Of a DNA stretch of 64,000 nucleotides, positions 32,065 through 40,155 are shown piece after piece. The stretch lies in contig JBBSNY010000016.1 of the NCBI GenBank assembly GCA_038260305.1, positions 1 to 64,000 on the forward strand, given 5' to 3'. A program made the position numbers and the translations under genes. Numbering within the stretch: position 1 is the stretch's first letter; each line of letters begins with the position of its first letter. The DNA comes from CADCVQ01 sp038260305 (GTDB lineage Bacteria; Actinomycetota; Thermoleophilia; Solirubrobacterales; Solirubrobacteraceae). The notes beneath the pieces are model-generated. The model made no database searches and was not told the origin of the DNA. It saw only the letters and a list, made by a program, of their open reading frames with translations.

Positions 32065-33492
32065 TTGTTCGAGCGCCTCGGCGTCGTCGGGCTCGTGCTC
32101 GCGTCGATCGCCGGCTTCGTCATCTACCCGACCTATCCAAACTACGACTCGTACTACTCGCTGCTGTGGGGGCGCGAGCTCCTGGGCCTGCACCAGCTGT
32201 CCTTCGAGGCCTACCGCGCGCCGACCGAGCACCCGCTGGCGATCGGTTTCGGCGCGCTGCTGACGCTGCTCGGCGACGTCGCCGATCGCGTGATGGTCGC
32301 CTTCGCGGTGCTGTCCTTCGTGATCCTCGTGATCGGCATCTACGTGCTGGCGAAGACGGCATTCACGCCGCTCGTCGGCTTCGTCACCGCGGGCCTGCTC
32401 GTGACGCGCTTCGACTTCCCGTTCCTCGCGGCGCGCGGCTACATCGACATCTCCTACCTCGCGGTCGTCATTTGGGCGGCGGTCGTCGAGGCGCGGGCGC
32501 CGCGCCGAAGGCCGCTCGTCGTGCTCGGCATGCTCGTCGCGGCCGGCCTCATGCGCCCTGAGGCGTGGCTGCTGTCGGGCCTGTACTGGCTGTGGATCTT
32601 CGGCACGTCGAGCTGGCCGCAGCGCGTGCGCCACGCGCTGCTGGCGGCCATCGGCCCGCTCGTTTGGGTGGCCGTCGACTTCGCCGTCACCGGGCAGCCG
32701 CTGTACTCGCTCACCGCGACGGGTGACCTGGCGAGTTCGCTCGGACGCAACAAGGGCATCGGCGAGGTCCCCCAGGCGCTGTACGCGTACCTCATCTCGC
32801 TGGACAAGTTCCCCGTCTTCGCGGGTGCCGCGGTCGGGCTCGTGCTGGCGATCGCGCTGACGCCGCGGCGAGCCCTGATGGCGCTTGCGCTGTTCGGCGC
32901 CGGCGTCGGGACGTTCGCGATGGTCGGCATCGCCGGCCTGTCGGTCATCGACCGCTACCTGCTCGTGCCGTCGCTCGCGGTGATGATCTTCGCGGCGGTC
33001 TCCATAGCAGGCTGGACGATGCTGCGGGAAGGCAGTTGGTGGCGGCGCGCGTGGGCACTCGGCGCGCTCGCGCTCGTCGTCTTCGGCATCGTCTTCACGG
33101 CCACGCGCGTTAACCTCAACACGCTCGACACCGAGCTGCGCTTCCGGGGCGACGCCCATGTGGCGCTCGAGCAGGTGCTGGAGGCCCCGGCCGTCACCGC
33201 GGCCCTGCGCTGCGGCCCCGTCTACGTGCCAAATCACAAGCTCATTCCCGACGTGCGCTGGATTCTCGATCGCTCGAGCTCCGGCGTCCTGGCCCGCTCG
33301 AGCACGCGCACGACGACGACCCCGGACCCGCCGCCGCCGAAGCGCGGCGTCGTGATACTCGTGGTCACCCGCATCGCGCTCTTCAAGCAGGCCCTCGTGA
33401 CGAAGAACGACAACCCGCTCGACAACTACCCGCCCCCCGGCTTCACGCGCGCCGCGACGAGCCCGTACTACGCCGCCTATGTCCACTGTTGA
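32065..33492 (+). CDS. Multi-pass GT-C-like membrane protein
   Basis: The protein (about 475 residues) has roughly ten TM helices and an early luminal loop with acidic residues (YPTYPNYDSYYSLLWGRELL, then RAPTEHPLAIG), as in GT39/GT87-type enzymes that use polyprenyl-phosphate sugars. A soluble C-terminal domain includes a Cys pair candidate (LRCGPVYVPNH, YVHC end) and a Thr/Pro-rich loop. No ATG or GTG exists at the expected start: TTG 32065 and GTG 32095 are in frame, and the coding signal extends back to about 31957. It overlaps the next gene by 14 nt, so the two are coupled. Confidence 0.65.
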   Translation: MFERLGVVGLVLASIAGFVIYPTYPNYDSYYSLLWGRELLGLHQLSFEAYRAPTEHPLAIGFGALLTLLGDVADRVMVAFAVLSFVILVIGIYVLAKTAFTPLVGFVTAGLLVTRFDFPFLAARGYIDISYLAVVIWAAVVEARAPRRRPLVVLGMLVAAGLMRPEAWLLSGLYWLWIFGTSSWPQRVRHALLAAIGPLVWVAVDFAVTGQPLYSLTATGDLASSLGRNKGIGEVPQALYAYLISLDKFPVFAGAAVGLVLAIALTPRRALMALALFGAGVGTFAMVGIAGLSVIDRYLLVPSLAVMIFAAVSIAGWTMLREGSWWRRAWALGALALVVFGIVFTATRVNLNTLDTELRFRGDAHVALEQVLEAPAVTAALRCGPVYVPNHKLIPDVRWILDRSSSGVLARSSTRTTTTPDPPPPKRGVVILVVTRIALFKQALVTKNDNPLDNYPPPGFTRAATSPYYAAYVHC

Positions 33493-35308
33493 GTCCCCGC
33501 TCCAGGCCCGCGAGGCCCCCGCCCGGGACCCCGGCCACGCATTCGAACCGGTCGCGCTCGAGCCGGTCTTCGGCGAGCGGATGTTCGCACCGCAGCGGCT
33601 GTTTTGGGGGGCGGCCGTCTGCGTGCTGCTCGCGCTTGCGTTCGGGCTGCGCATCTGGGGCGTCCACCACGGGCTGCCATACGCCTACAACGCCGACGAG
33701 AACGCGCACTTCGTCACGCGCGCGATCGGGCTCTTCGGCCATGGCTGGGATCCGCAGTACTACGTCAACCCGCCGGCCTACACGTATCTCGCGCACCTGC
33801 TGCTCGGCGTCGCCTACGGCGGTCGCGCGGGCGTCTCGAAGGCGTTCGCGACCGACCCGACGCAGATCTGGGTCCTCGCGCGCGTGCTGTCGGCGGTACT
33901 CGGCACGCTCGCCGTCTGGCTCACGTACCTCGCCGGCACGCGGCTCGTCGATCGCCGCGTCGGCCTGCTGGCGGCCGGGATCTTCACGGTCTCCTTCCTG
34001 CCGGTCTTCTACTCCAAGCTCGCGCTCAACGACGTGCCCACGCTGGCGCCCCTGTGCCTGGCACTGTGGGGCGTGGCGGGCGTGCTGCGTTTCGGGCGCG
34101 TGCGCGACTACGTGATCGCCGGGATCGGTCTCGGCCTCGCGTGCGCGACGAAGTACACCGGCGGGATCGTGCTCGTGCCGCTCGTCGCGGCGACGGTCGT
34201 GCAGTTCGCGGCCCCCGGGGGCCGCGCCGGCGCGTCGAAGGGCATCGTGATCGCGGGCGTCGTCGCGCTCGCAGCGTTCCTGATCGCCAACCCGTACGCG
34301 ATCCTGAACTGGGACGCCTTCACGAACGGCCTGACGCACCAGTCCGACGCCTCCGGCGACGCCGCCGGCAAGCTCGGCCTGACGCAGGACAACGGCTTCG
34401 CCTACTACCTGTGGTCGTTCGGCTGGGGGCTGGGCTGGGTGCCGCTGTTCTTCGCCGTCGGCGGCGCCGTGCGGCTGTGGTTCGACGAGCGGCGGCTGGT
34501 CTGGGTGCTCGTCCCCGCGGTCGTTCTCTTCGTCCTCTTCATGGGCTCGCAGGAGCGCTACTTCGGGCGCTGGTTGATGCCGGTCTTCCCGTTCGTCTGC
34601 ATCCTCGCGGCGTACGCCGCGTTCGAGCTCGCCGACTACGGCGGGCGCTACAAGGCGGCGCTGAAGCCGACGTTCGTCGTCGGCGTGATCGTCGCCGTCT
34701 GCGCGCAGGGCTTCGTCTACTCGCTGCACTCGGGCCTCGTCCTGTCGCGCGAGGACACGCGCAACCTCGCCCGCGACTGGATGGTCGCGCACGTCCCGCT
34801 CGGCACGAAGATCGTCGTCGAGCCGGTCGTCCCCGACCAGTGGGCGCAGGACATCGGCAAGCCGTCGCTGCTGCCCAACGGCAACCGCTGGGTGAAGTAC
34901 CCGACGAGCAAGTCGACGATCGATCCGAAGACCGGGCGCCCGTTCGCCGACGGCATGGCGCAGCTCGTGAACATCGAGGACTTCGAGCGCGTGCTGACCC
35001 CCGACCTCGTCTCGACGTACGAGCAGCAGCGCTACTGCTACGTCGTCTCCGGCTCGACGCAGCGCGGCCGCGCCGAGGCCGAGCCGAGCGTCGTACCGCA
35101 GGCGCTGGCCTACTACCGCGAGCTCGAGTCGCGGGCGAAGGTCGCCCACGAGGTCTCGCCGTACTCCAAGGGCAAGGGGCCCGTGAAGTTCAACTTCGAC
35201 TGGACGTTCGACTACTACCCGCTGGCCTACAACCGGCCCGGGCCGGTGATGACGATCTACCGCCTACAGGGCGGTCAGTGCGCGGCAGCGCCGGGGCTGC
35301 CGGGCTGA
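33479..35308 (+). CDS. Family 39-like (PMT) glycosyltransferase, membrane-bound
   Basis: The 609-residue protein has the GT-C/PMT_2 layout: a first TM (LFWGAAVCVLLALAFGLRIW) then a loop with the catalytic-type Asp/Glu in YAYNADENAHFV, more loop motifs (DPQYYVNPPAYTYLAHLL), about ten TM helices and a C-terminal soluble domain of about 180 residues. Such enzymes transfer a sugar from polyprenyl phosphate to proteins or lipids on the outer face. It follows the related gene at 32065 with a 14-nt overlap and faces the GT2 gene, together forming a small surface-glycosylation locus. Confidence 0.85.
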   Translation: MSTVESPLQAREAPARDPGHAFEPVALEPVFGERMFAPQRLFWGAAVCVLLALAFGLRIWGVHHGLPYAYNADENAHFVTRAIGLFGHGWDPQYYVNPPAYTYLAHLLLGVAYGGRAGVSKAFATDPTQIWVLARVLSAVLGTLAVWLTYLAGTRLVDRRVGLLAAGIFTVSFLPVFYSKLALNDVPTLAPLCLALWGVAGVLRFGRVRDYVIAGIGLGLACATKYTGGIVLVPLVAATVVQFAAPGGRAGASKGIVIAGVVALAAFLIANPYAILNWDAFTNGLTHQSDASGDAAGKLGLTQDNGFAYYLWSFGWGLGWVPLFFAVGGAVRLWFDERRLVWVLVPAVVLFVLFMGSQERYFGRWLMPVFPFVCILAAYAAFELADYGGRYKAALKPTFVVGVIVAVCAQGFVYSLHSGLVLSREDTRNLARDWMVAHVPLGTKIVVEPVVPDQWAQDIGKPSLLPNGNRWVKYPTSKSTIDPKTGRPFADGMAQLVNIEDFERVLTPDLVSTYEQQRYCYVVSGSTQRGRAEAEPSVVPQALAYYRELESRAKVAHEVSPYSKGKGPVKFNFDWTFDYYPLAYNRPGPVMTIYRLQGGQCAAAPGLPG

Positions 35309-35332
35309 GTTTGCCGGCTGGTGCGTTGGACG

Positions 35333-35338
35333 TATGCT
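35333..35338 (+). promoter_or_regulatory. Promoter TTGCCG-N16-TATGCT of ribD
   Basis: TATGCT lies 6 nt before the ribD GTG and TTGCCG is 16 nt upstream of it, a good housekeeping-type promoter. Transcription would start at the GTG, so there is no room for an FMN riboswitch or ribosome-binding site. Confidence 0.55.
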
Positions 35339-35344
35339 CCCGGC

Positions 35345-36475
35345 GTGACCGTCCTGACCTCGGCCGATCGTGAGCATCTCGATCGGGCGATCGAGCTGGC
35401 GGAGTTCGGTCTCGGGCGCGTGCATCCGAACCCGATGGTGGGCGCGCTGCTCGTGCGCGACGGCACGGTCCTCGGGGAGGGCTGGCACGAGGAGCACGGC
35501 GGGCCGCACGCCGAGGTCAACGCGATCGCCAACGCGGCCGCCGCGGGGGCGGGCGACCTCAGCGGCGCGACGCTGTACGTGTCGATGGAGCCGTGCTGCC
35601 ATCAGGGCAAGACGCCGCCGTGCACCGACGCGATCCTCGCGGCCGGCGTCCGACGGGTCGTCGTGGGCTCCGACGATCCGAGCGAGAAGGCCTCAGGTCG
35701 CGGCCTCGGGATCCTGCGCGACGAGGGCGTCGAGGTCGAGGTCGCCGACGGCGACGTGGCGCGCCGTGCGCGGCTCGCCAACCAGGCCTTCCGCAAGCAC
35801 GCGCGAACAGGTCGACCGTGGGTGCTCTTCAAGTCCGCGATGACGCTCGACGGCAAGGTGGCGACGCGCACGGGCGACTCGAAGTGGATCTCCGACGAGT
35901 CCTCGCGCGCCCGAGCGCACCGCTGGCGCGCCAGCGTCGACGCGGTCGCCGTCGGGATCGGCACGGCTTTGGCGGACGATCCGGCGCTGACGGCGCGCGT
36001 CGAGGGCGTTCATCACCAGCCGCGCCACGTCGTCTTCGACGCGACGGCGCGGCTGCCGTTGACCTCCCAGCTCATCGCGTCTGCGCCGGCCCTGCCGCTG
36101 ACGGTCGTCGTCTCGCGCGCCGCGCGCCGCTCGGCGACGGAGGCGCTGGAGCTGTCGGGCGCGGACGTCGTCGTCGCGACGGGCGAGAACGAACCCGCGC
36201 GCGTGCGCTCGGCCTTGGACCAGCTCGGCGCGGCGGGCGTGACGTCGATCCTGCTCGAGGGCGGTCCGAAGCTCGCCGGGGCGTTCCTGGATGCGGGCGA
36301 GATCGACGAGGTGCGTCTGTTCCTCGCGCCGATCCTGCTCGGGGGCCGCGCGGCGCGCGATCCGCTCGAGGGCGAGGGCGTCGAGCGGATCTCCGACGCT
36401 CTGCGCGCCCTGACGCTCGACTGCGAGCGCGTGGCGGACGATCTCCTGATCTCCGCGCGCCTGCACGAATGGTGA
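35345..36475 (+). CDS. ribD: Bifunctional riboflavin deaminase/reductase RibD
   Basis: Catalyses deamination and ribosyl-chain reduction in riboflavin synthesis. The N-terminal deaminase domain has the zinc site HAEVNAI and MEPCCHQGKTPPCTDAI. The C-terminal reductase domain (from about residue 145) has WVLFKSAMTLDGKVAT, SKWISDESSR and SILLEGGPKLAGAFL. Length 376 is normal. GTG 35345 is supported by the promoter 6 nt upstream. It is followed by ribE after 78 nt. The remaining rib genes are 3 kb away, beyond an accessory island. Confidence 0.96.
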   Translation: MTVLTSADREHLDRAIELAEFGLGRVHPNPMVGALLVRDGTVLGEGWHEEHGGPHAEVNAIANAAAAGAGDLSGATLYVSMEPCCHQGKTPPCTDAILAAGVRRVVVGSDDPSEKASGRGLGILRDEGVEVEVADGDVARRARLANQAFRKHARTGRPWVLFKSAMTLDGKVATRTGDSKWISDESSRARAHRWRASVDAVAVGIGTALADDPALTARVEGVHHQPRHVVFDATARLPLTSQLIASAPALPLTVVVSRAARRSATEALELSGADVVVATGENEPARVRSALDQLGAAGVTSILLEGGPKLAGAFLDAGEIDEVRLFLAPILLGGRAARDPLEGEGVERISDALRALTLDCERVADDLLISARLHEW

Positions 36476-36553
36476 CCCGCGCGATCGCCGCAGTGGTGAC
36501 CCGCGCGCCTGCTCGGGCGCGGCGCGCGCCGCGCCACGAGATGGGACCCGCGG

Positions 36554-37141
36554 GTGTTCACCGGCCTCGTCGCTGACCTCGGAGCGGTCGTGTCGGTCGA
36601 CACGACCGCCGACGGGGTGCGCCTGACCGTGTCGACGGCGTTGGAGGGAGAACTGGGGGAGGGCGACTCGATCGCGGTCAACGGCGTCTGCCTGACCGCG
36701 GTCGGCGTCGCTGACGGGTCGTTCGGCGCCGACGTGATGAACGAGACCCTGCTGCGCTCGTCGCTCGGCGCCGTGGCGGAGGGCACGCGCGTGAACCTCG
36801 AGCTCGCGCTACGGGCCGCCGACCGCCTTGGCGGTCACATCATGCAGGGCCACGTCGACGGCGTCGGCTCGGTCGCGGGCGTCCGGGAGGACGGCTTTGC
36901 CCGCGTTGTGACGATCGCCCCCGAGGATCCCGAGCTCCTGCGCTACGTCGTCCACAAGGGCTCGATCTCGGTCGACGGCGTCTCGCTCACCGTCGCCCGG
37001 ATCGACGAGTCGGGGTTCGACGTCTCGCTCATTCCGGAGACTCTGGAGCGCACGAACCTCGGCGCGGCGGGGGTGGGCCGGCGGGTCAACCTCGAGGTCG
37101 ACGTGCTGGCGAAGTACGTCGAGAAGCTCCTCGCGCGCTGA
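36554..37141 (+). CDS. ribE: Riboflavin synthase alpha chain
   Basis: Dismutates two 6,7-dimethyl-8-ribityllumazine molecules to riboflavin. The two internal lumazine-binding repeats are clear: MFTGLVADLGAVVSVD with GEGDSIAVNGVCLTA in the first, and GHIMQGHVDGVGSV with KGSISVDGVSLTVARID in the second. Length 195 is normal for the family. The frame starts at 36554 close behind ribD. A weak hairpin (CACGTC/GACGTG, near 37190-37210) follows and could end the transcript before the toxin-antitoxin island. Confidence 0.96.
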   Translation: MFTGLVADLGAVVSVDTTADGVRLTVSTALEGELGEGDSIAVNGVCLTAVGVADGSFGADVMNETLLRSSLGAVAEGTRVNLELALRAADRLGGHIMQGHVDGVGSVAGVREDGFARVVTIAPEDPELLRYVVHKGSISVDGVSLTVARIDESGFDVSLIPETLERTNLGAAGVGRRVNLEVDVLAKYVEKLLAR

Positions 37142-37250
37142 CGCTCGGCCCCTCAGCTGATCCTCGCGTGGTGAGAGAAGCCTGGCGCCACGTCTTCGGC
37201 GAGGACGTGCCGTCATCGCCATCCTGCTCCCTCAGGCCCACGACTTCGCC

Positions 37251-37682
37251 TCAGCTCGACCGCAGCGGATCCAGCCACCTCAGTCCATCGAAACGCGCGA
37301 AATCGCGATCGGTGCTGCACAACGTGAGGCCGTGCTCGATCGCCAGCGCCGCGAGGTGGGCGTCCGGGACAAGGTCTGCCTTGGTCTCCGGCTCAAGCAG
37401 CCTTGCGAGCGTCGACGCGTGCCGGTCGGTGGCCTGCGGCGTCCAGGTCACGGGCAGCGCGAGCCATGAGCGCACGACCGCGACGCCGTCGCGCAGAGCA
37501 ATCGGTCGGCTCACGACTCGCGGATTCGACGAGAGGCGCACGAACGCGAGCAGGGACGCCCACGGAAGCCCGACCTGCTCGATGTCGTTCAGGCGCCCGT
37601 CGAGCCACGTCTTGGCCGCGGTGTGGGCATCGAACTGCCGGTGCACCGCGTAGACGAGCAGGTTGGCGTCCACGAGGATCAA
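37251..37682 (-). CDS. PIN-domain ribonuclease toxin (VapC-like)
   Basis: The 143-residue protein has the PIN fold acid residues: ILVDANLLVYAVHRQFDAH at the N-terminus, then LVPDAHLAALAIEHGLTLCSTDRDFARFDGLRW at the C-terminus, which provide the Asp cluster for metal-dependent RNA cleavage. It resembles VapC toxins of the TA_TBL-type in actinobacteria. TTG 37682 overlaps the antitoxin stop by 4 nt (TTGA), fixing the start. With its upstream RHH antitoxin it forms a complete type II module, inserted in minus orientation behind ribE. Confidence 0.85.
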   Translation of the reverse strand: MILVDANLLVYAVHRQFDAHTAAKTWLDGRLNDIEQVGLPWASLLAFVRLSSNPRVVSRPIALRDGVAVVRSWLALPVTWTPQATDRHASTLARLLEPETKADLVPDAHLAALAIEHGLTLCSTDRDFARFDGLRWLDPLRSS

Positions 37683-37930
37683 CGGTGATCGTCGCCCTCT
37701 CCGTGGGAGAGGGCCGCCTCGACGTCGTCGACGGATATAAGCGGCGGTCCGCTGTCGAACGTTGGTGTGCTGAACCGTTCGCGCGCCGCCGCATGCGCGT
37801 CGGCGCGCTCGTGGGCGAGCCCGAGCCGGATCAGCCGGTTGACGTCCTCGCGCAGTGTGCTCGTCCCGCTGCGCCTGCGCCGGGAGAGCTCCGCCGCCAC
37901 ATCGCCGTCGAACTCGATGGTGGTTCGCAT
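37679..37930 (-). CDS. Ribbon-helix-helix antitoxin (VapB-like)
   Basis: The 83-residue protein starts MRTTIEFDGDVAAELSRRRR, continues SLREDVNRLIRLGLAHE-like (read TLREDVNRLIRLGLAHE), a typical RHH DNA-binding domain, and ends in an acidic tail (VDDVEAALSHGEGDD) that would bind the PIN toxin. It precedes the toxin, with 4-nt overlap, and would autorepress the operon. Divergent space to the next module (37931-38071) holds both promoters. Confidence 0.8.
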   Translation of the reverse strand: MRTTIEFDGDVAAELSRRRRSGTSTLREDVNRLIRLGLAHERADAHAAARERFSTPTFDSGPPLISVDDVEAALSHGEGDDHR

Positions 37931-38058
37931 GCATCAGAGCATATTGAGAGATGTGTGAGTATGCGAACCTGGCCAGGTCGACGACGTCGCAACGACCTCG
38001 ACAACCTACGCAGGCGACTGGGCGGGCTGGCGCCTGGTCAGGTTGGCCAGGTGGATGC

Positions 38059-38064
38059 TAGGCT
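38059..38064 (+). promoter_or_regulatory. -10-like TAGGCT before the Phd/VapC module
   Basis: TAGGCT ends 7 nt before GTG 38072, giving a leaderless-type start. A short direct repeat (CTGGTCAGG/TTGGCCAGG) just upstream could be an antitoxin operator. Confidence 0.45.
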
Positions 38065-38071
38065 CGGTCTT

Positions 38072-38305
38072 GTGAGCGACGCGATCAGCATCAGCGAGGC
38101 GAAGACGCAGCTGTCGAAGCTCGTCGCCCGCGCGGAACGCGGGGAGGAGGTCACGATCAGGCGTGGTCCCAAGCCCGTCGCGCGGCTCGTCGGGATCGAG
38201 CCCGAGCGCAGCTCGAAGCGCTCGCCGATCGGGGCGTTGCGCGGTCAGATCTGGATCGCCGATGACGCGGATGAGCTTGGTCCCGATTGGGATGACTACA
38301 CGTGA
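38072..38305 (+). CDS. Phd/YefM-family antitoxin
   Basis: The 77-residue protein has the Phd/YefM N-terminal DNA-binding core: AISISEAKTQLSKLVARAERGEEVTIRRGPKPVARLVG. Its acidic C-terminal tail (IWIADDADELGPDWDDY) is the part that folds onto a PIN toxin. Its stop overlaps the toxin start by 4 nt. This is a second, unrelated module placed back to back with the RHH/PIN pair. Confidence 0.88.
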   Translation: MSDAISISEAKTQLSKLVARAERGEEVTIRRGPKPVARLVGIEPERSSKRSPIGALRGQIWIADDADELGPDWDDYT

Positions 38306-38679
38306 TCGTGGGGCTGCTGGACACGCACCCGCTGCTATGGGCGCTCGCCGACGACGAGCGGCTGCCGTCCTGGCTGCGCGACGACATCGAGGCGGATCCT
38401 GCGAGCTTCGGTGTCAGCGATGCGTCCCTGTGGGAGATCGCGATCAAGCGCTCGACCGGGACGCTCCGCACGCCCGACGACCTGCCGCAGGTGGTCGCCG
38501 ACCTCGGCTTCGCGCCCGCCTCGATCACGACTGCGCAGGTGTGGGCCGTTCGTGAGCTCCCGTTTCATCACAGGGATCCGTTCGACCGGCTCCTGCTCGC
38601 TCAAGCGCGCGACCTCGGCGTGCCGATCGTCACCGGCGACACATCGCTCGCCGCGTACGACGTGGCCGTGCTGTGGTAG
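38302..38679 (+). CDS. PIN-domain ribonuclease toxin (VapC)
   Basis: The 125-residue protein has the usual PIN residues: first Asp in GLLDTHPLLWALADD, Glu in SDASLWEIAIKRSTGTL, and Asp in HRDPFDRLLLAQARDLGVPIVTGD. It matches PIN toxins paired with Phd-type antitoxins. GTG 38302 overlaps the antitoxin stop (GTGA). The module looks intact and probably functional. Confidence 0.9.
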   Translation: MIVGLLDTHPLLWALADDERLPSWLRDDIEADPASFGVSDASLWEIAIKRSTGTLRTPDDLPQVVADLGFAPASITTAQVWAVRELPFHHRDPFDRLLLAQARDLGVPIVTGDTSLAAYDVAVLW

Positions 38680-38752
38680 CGGAGGTCGTCGCTGCGGACG
38701 GCGCCGCAAGCGCAGGTCGCGCAGGCGCCACGCCGCCGTAGGCTCGGTGGAC

Positions 38753-39040
38753 ATGGTGCGTCCGCGGGTCTTCATCAGCAGCGCGACGGGCGCACTCGCG
38801 CCGTACCGCACGGCCGCCGTCGAGGTGTGCCATCGGCTCGGATTCGAGCCGGTGCACATGGAGGAGTTCTCGCCCGAGCGTCCGCCGCCGGCGGACGTCT
38901 GCCGGCGTGAGGTTGAAGGCTGTGGCGTCTTCGTCCTGCTGCTCGCCCATCGCTACGGCAGCCGGCCGGAAGGCGCGGAGCGCTCGTATACCGAGCTCGG
39001 GTACGACGTCGCGTGCGACCGCGTGCGACCGCGTGCGACC
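38753..39040 (+). pseudogene. Truncated DUF4062-domain protein
   Basis: From ATG 38753 about 88 residues match the DUF4062 domain: RVFISSATGALAPYR, AAVEVCHRLGFEPVHMEEF, VEGCGVFVLLLAHRYGSRP, RSYTELGYDVACD. In full-length proteins this domain precedes a NACHT or NB-ARC ATPase and often WD40 or TPR repeats (STAND/NLR-like). Here it collapses into a 10-bp tandem repeat at 39011-39040 and the downstream frame is meaningless. A TAGGCT box 8 nt before the ATG shows the promoter survived. The missing C-terminal part may be represented by the WD40 fragment on the opposite strand at 39055-39115. Confidence 0.7.
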
Positions 39041-39940
39041 GCGGGCACCCGCGTGCTCTCGGAGCACGAGGCGAGTGTGCGCCCGTCGGGGCTGAACGCC
39101 ACGCTGTGCACGCCGCCGGCGAGGTGCAGCGTGCCGACTGCCACGAGCAGCCACAGCACGCCGGGGCTGAAGCGGGCCGCGGTGTCGGCGGTCGCGACGA
39201 ACGCCGTCACCACCAGGCAGACGACCAGAGAGGCGACGACGCGTGGGTCGTGCATCGCGACGCCACGGGCGGCGAAGCCGGCGACGATCGCGAGCCATGC
39301 CAGCGCGGCGCGCGGGTGGGCGATCGCGAGCTCCGCGATCCGGGTCCCGGGCCTCATCGCGCAGGCGGCCCGCCGTCGGGCGGCGGGCCCGGGGCGAAGC
39401 GGTGCTCGCCCCGTCCAGCCGCTGCCGTCCCAGTAGCGCTGCACCGTCGCGTGCTCCGGATGCGGGTACCACCCGGGGGCCTCCGGCGTGCCGGTCACGC
39501 TCTCGACCGGCGGCGCGACAGGCGCTCGGTCGCCGCCGGCGTCGCCAGAGGCCGGGCCTTTGTCCTGGCGGCGCGACACGAGCGCCACGGCGAACCCGCT
39601 CGCGACGACCGCCACGGCGAGCAGTAGCCCCAGCAGGACGTCATACGAGGAGACCTCCGTCGAATCGTCGGCGACCGGCTGCGTGGACGTGGTCGCCTCG
39701 TCACCCGTGCCCGTGGGGGCTGGCGACGGCTCTCCCGACCCGGACGATCCGCCCGACGACCCGCCGCCCGACGAGCCGCCGCCTGCGGACCCGCCCCCCG
39801 GCGATCACGCCGCCGCCGGAGGACAGCGACAGCGCGCCGATGCTCGCGCACAGGGCGCAGGCGAACAGCAGCTCGGCGACGACGGATCGGTGCCCGCGCG
39901 AACGGGTCGATCGGATGCTGGAGGCTGCGATGCGAGGCAC
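38953..39940 (-). pseudogene. DUF2510 membrane protein, frameshifted and fused to WD40 remnant
   Basis: Read from GTG 39940, the product has a hydrophobic N-terminal segment (VVAELLFACALCASIGALSLSSGGG). A 1-nt slip in a C6 tract (plus strand 39794-39799) follows, then in another frame a Gly/Ser linker, a TM helix (LLGLLLAVAVVASGFAVALV) and a DUF2510 motif (GWYPHPEHATVQRYWDGSGW). Two more TM helices end at LWLLVAVGTLHLAGG. There the frame runs into VHSVAFSPDGRTLASCSES, a WD40 repeat piece, then junk to 38953. With one C removed, the N-terminal two thirds read as one protein. The broken C-terminus looks like a deletion/inversion joint. Confidence 0.6.
39011..39040. repeat. Three 10-bp tandem repeats at the truncation point
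   Basis: GCGTGCGACC is repeated three times without change, followed by a diverged fourth unit. It sits exactly where the DUF4062 frame loses homology, so slippage or end-joining at this site may have caused the truncation. Confidence 0.85.
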
Positions 39941-39997
39941 AGCCACAGCGTTCCAGCGCACCCGCGCCACGTCTGTCCCGGCAACGCGTGCATCGCT

Positions 39998-40074
39998 TGT
40001 CCCCGAATGCGGGGACAGCCCGACGGCCACGTGTGGCGAAAAACTGGTTCATGGCGCGGGAAATTCGCCACACG
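39998..40074. other. Two stem-loops upstream of ribBA
   Basis: A tight hairpin TGTCCCCG-AATG-CGGGGACA occupies 39998-40017. A second inverted repeat of 11 bp (CGTGTGGCGAA at 40030-40040 and its complement at 40064-40074) has a 23-nt loop. They lie between the divergent DUF2510 gene and ribBA (40156) at the right edge of the accessory island. They do not match the FMN riboswitch. They may be a regulatory site, or a repeat or mobile-element end. Confidence 0.55.
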
Positions 40075-40155
40075 CGCCGCCGCGAGCACCTCGCTGACAC
40101 CTACGGCCGGCCGAACGCGCCACCGTCCGGCGAGCGGGTTTGCGAAGCTAGGCGC

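Noticed and set aside
28845..35308. Complete capsule or O-antigen cluster
   Set aside because: Only one flippase, one GT2, one methyltransferase and two GT-C type enzymes; no polymerase, chain-length or nucleotide-sugar genes.
35309..35344. FMN riboswitch before ribD
   Set aside because: Only 36 nt available and no conserved RFN sequence; the promoter places the transcript start at the GTG.
37251..38679. Single composite toxin-antitoxin operon
   Set aside because: The two modules are divergently oriented and their antitoxins belong to different families (RHH and Phd), so they are separate units.
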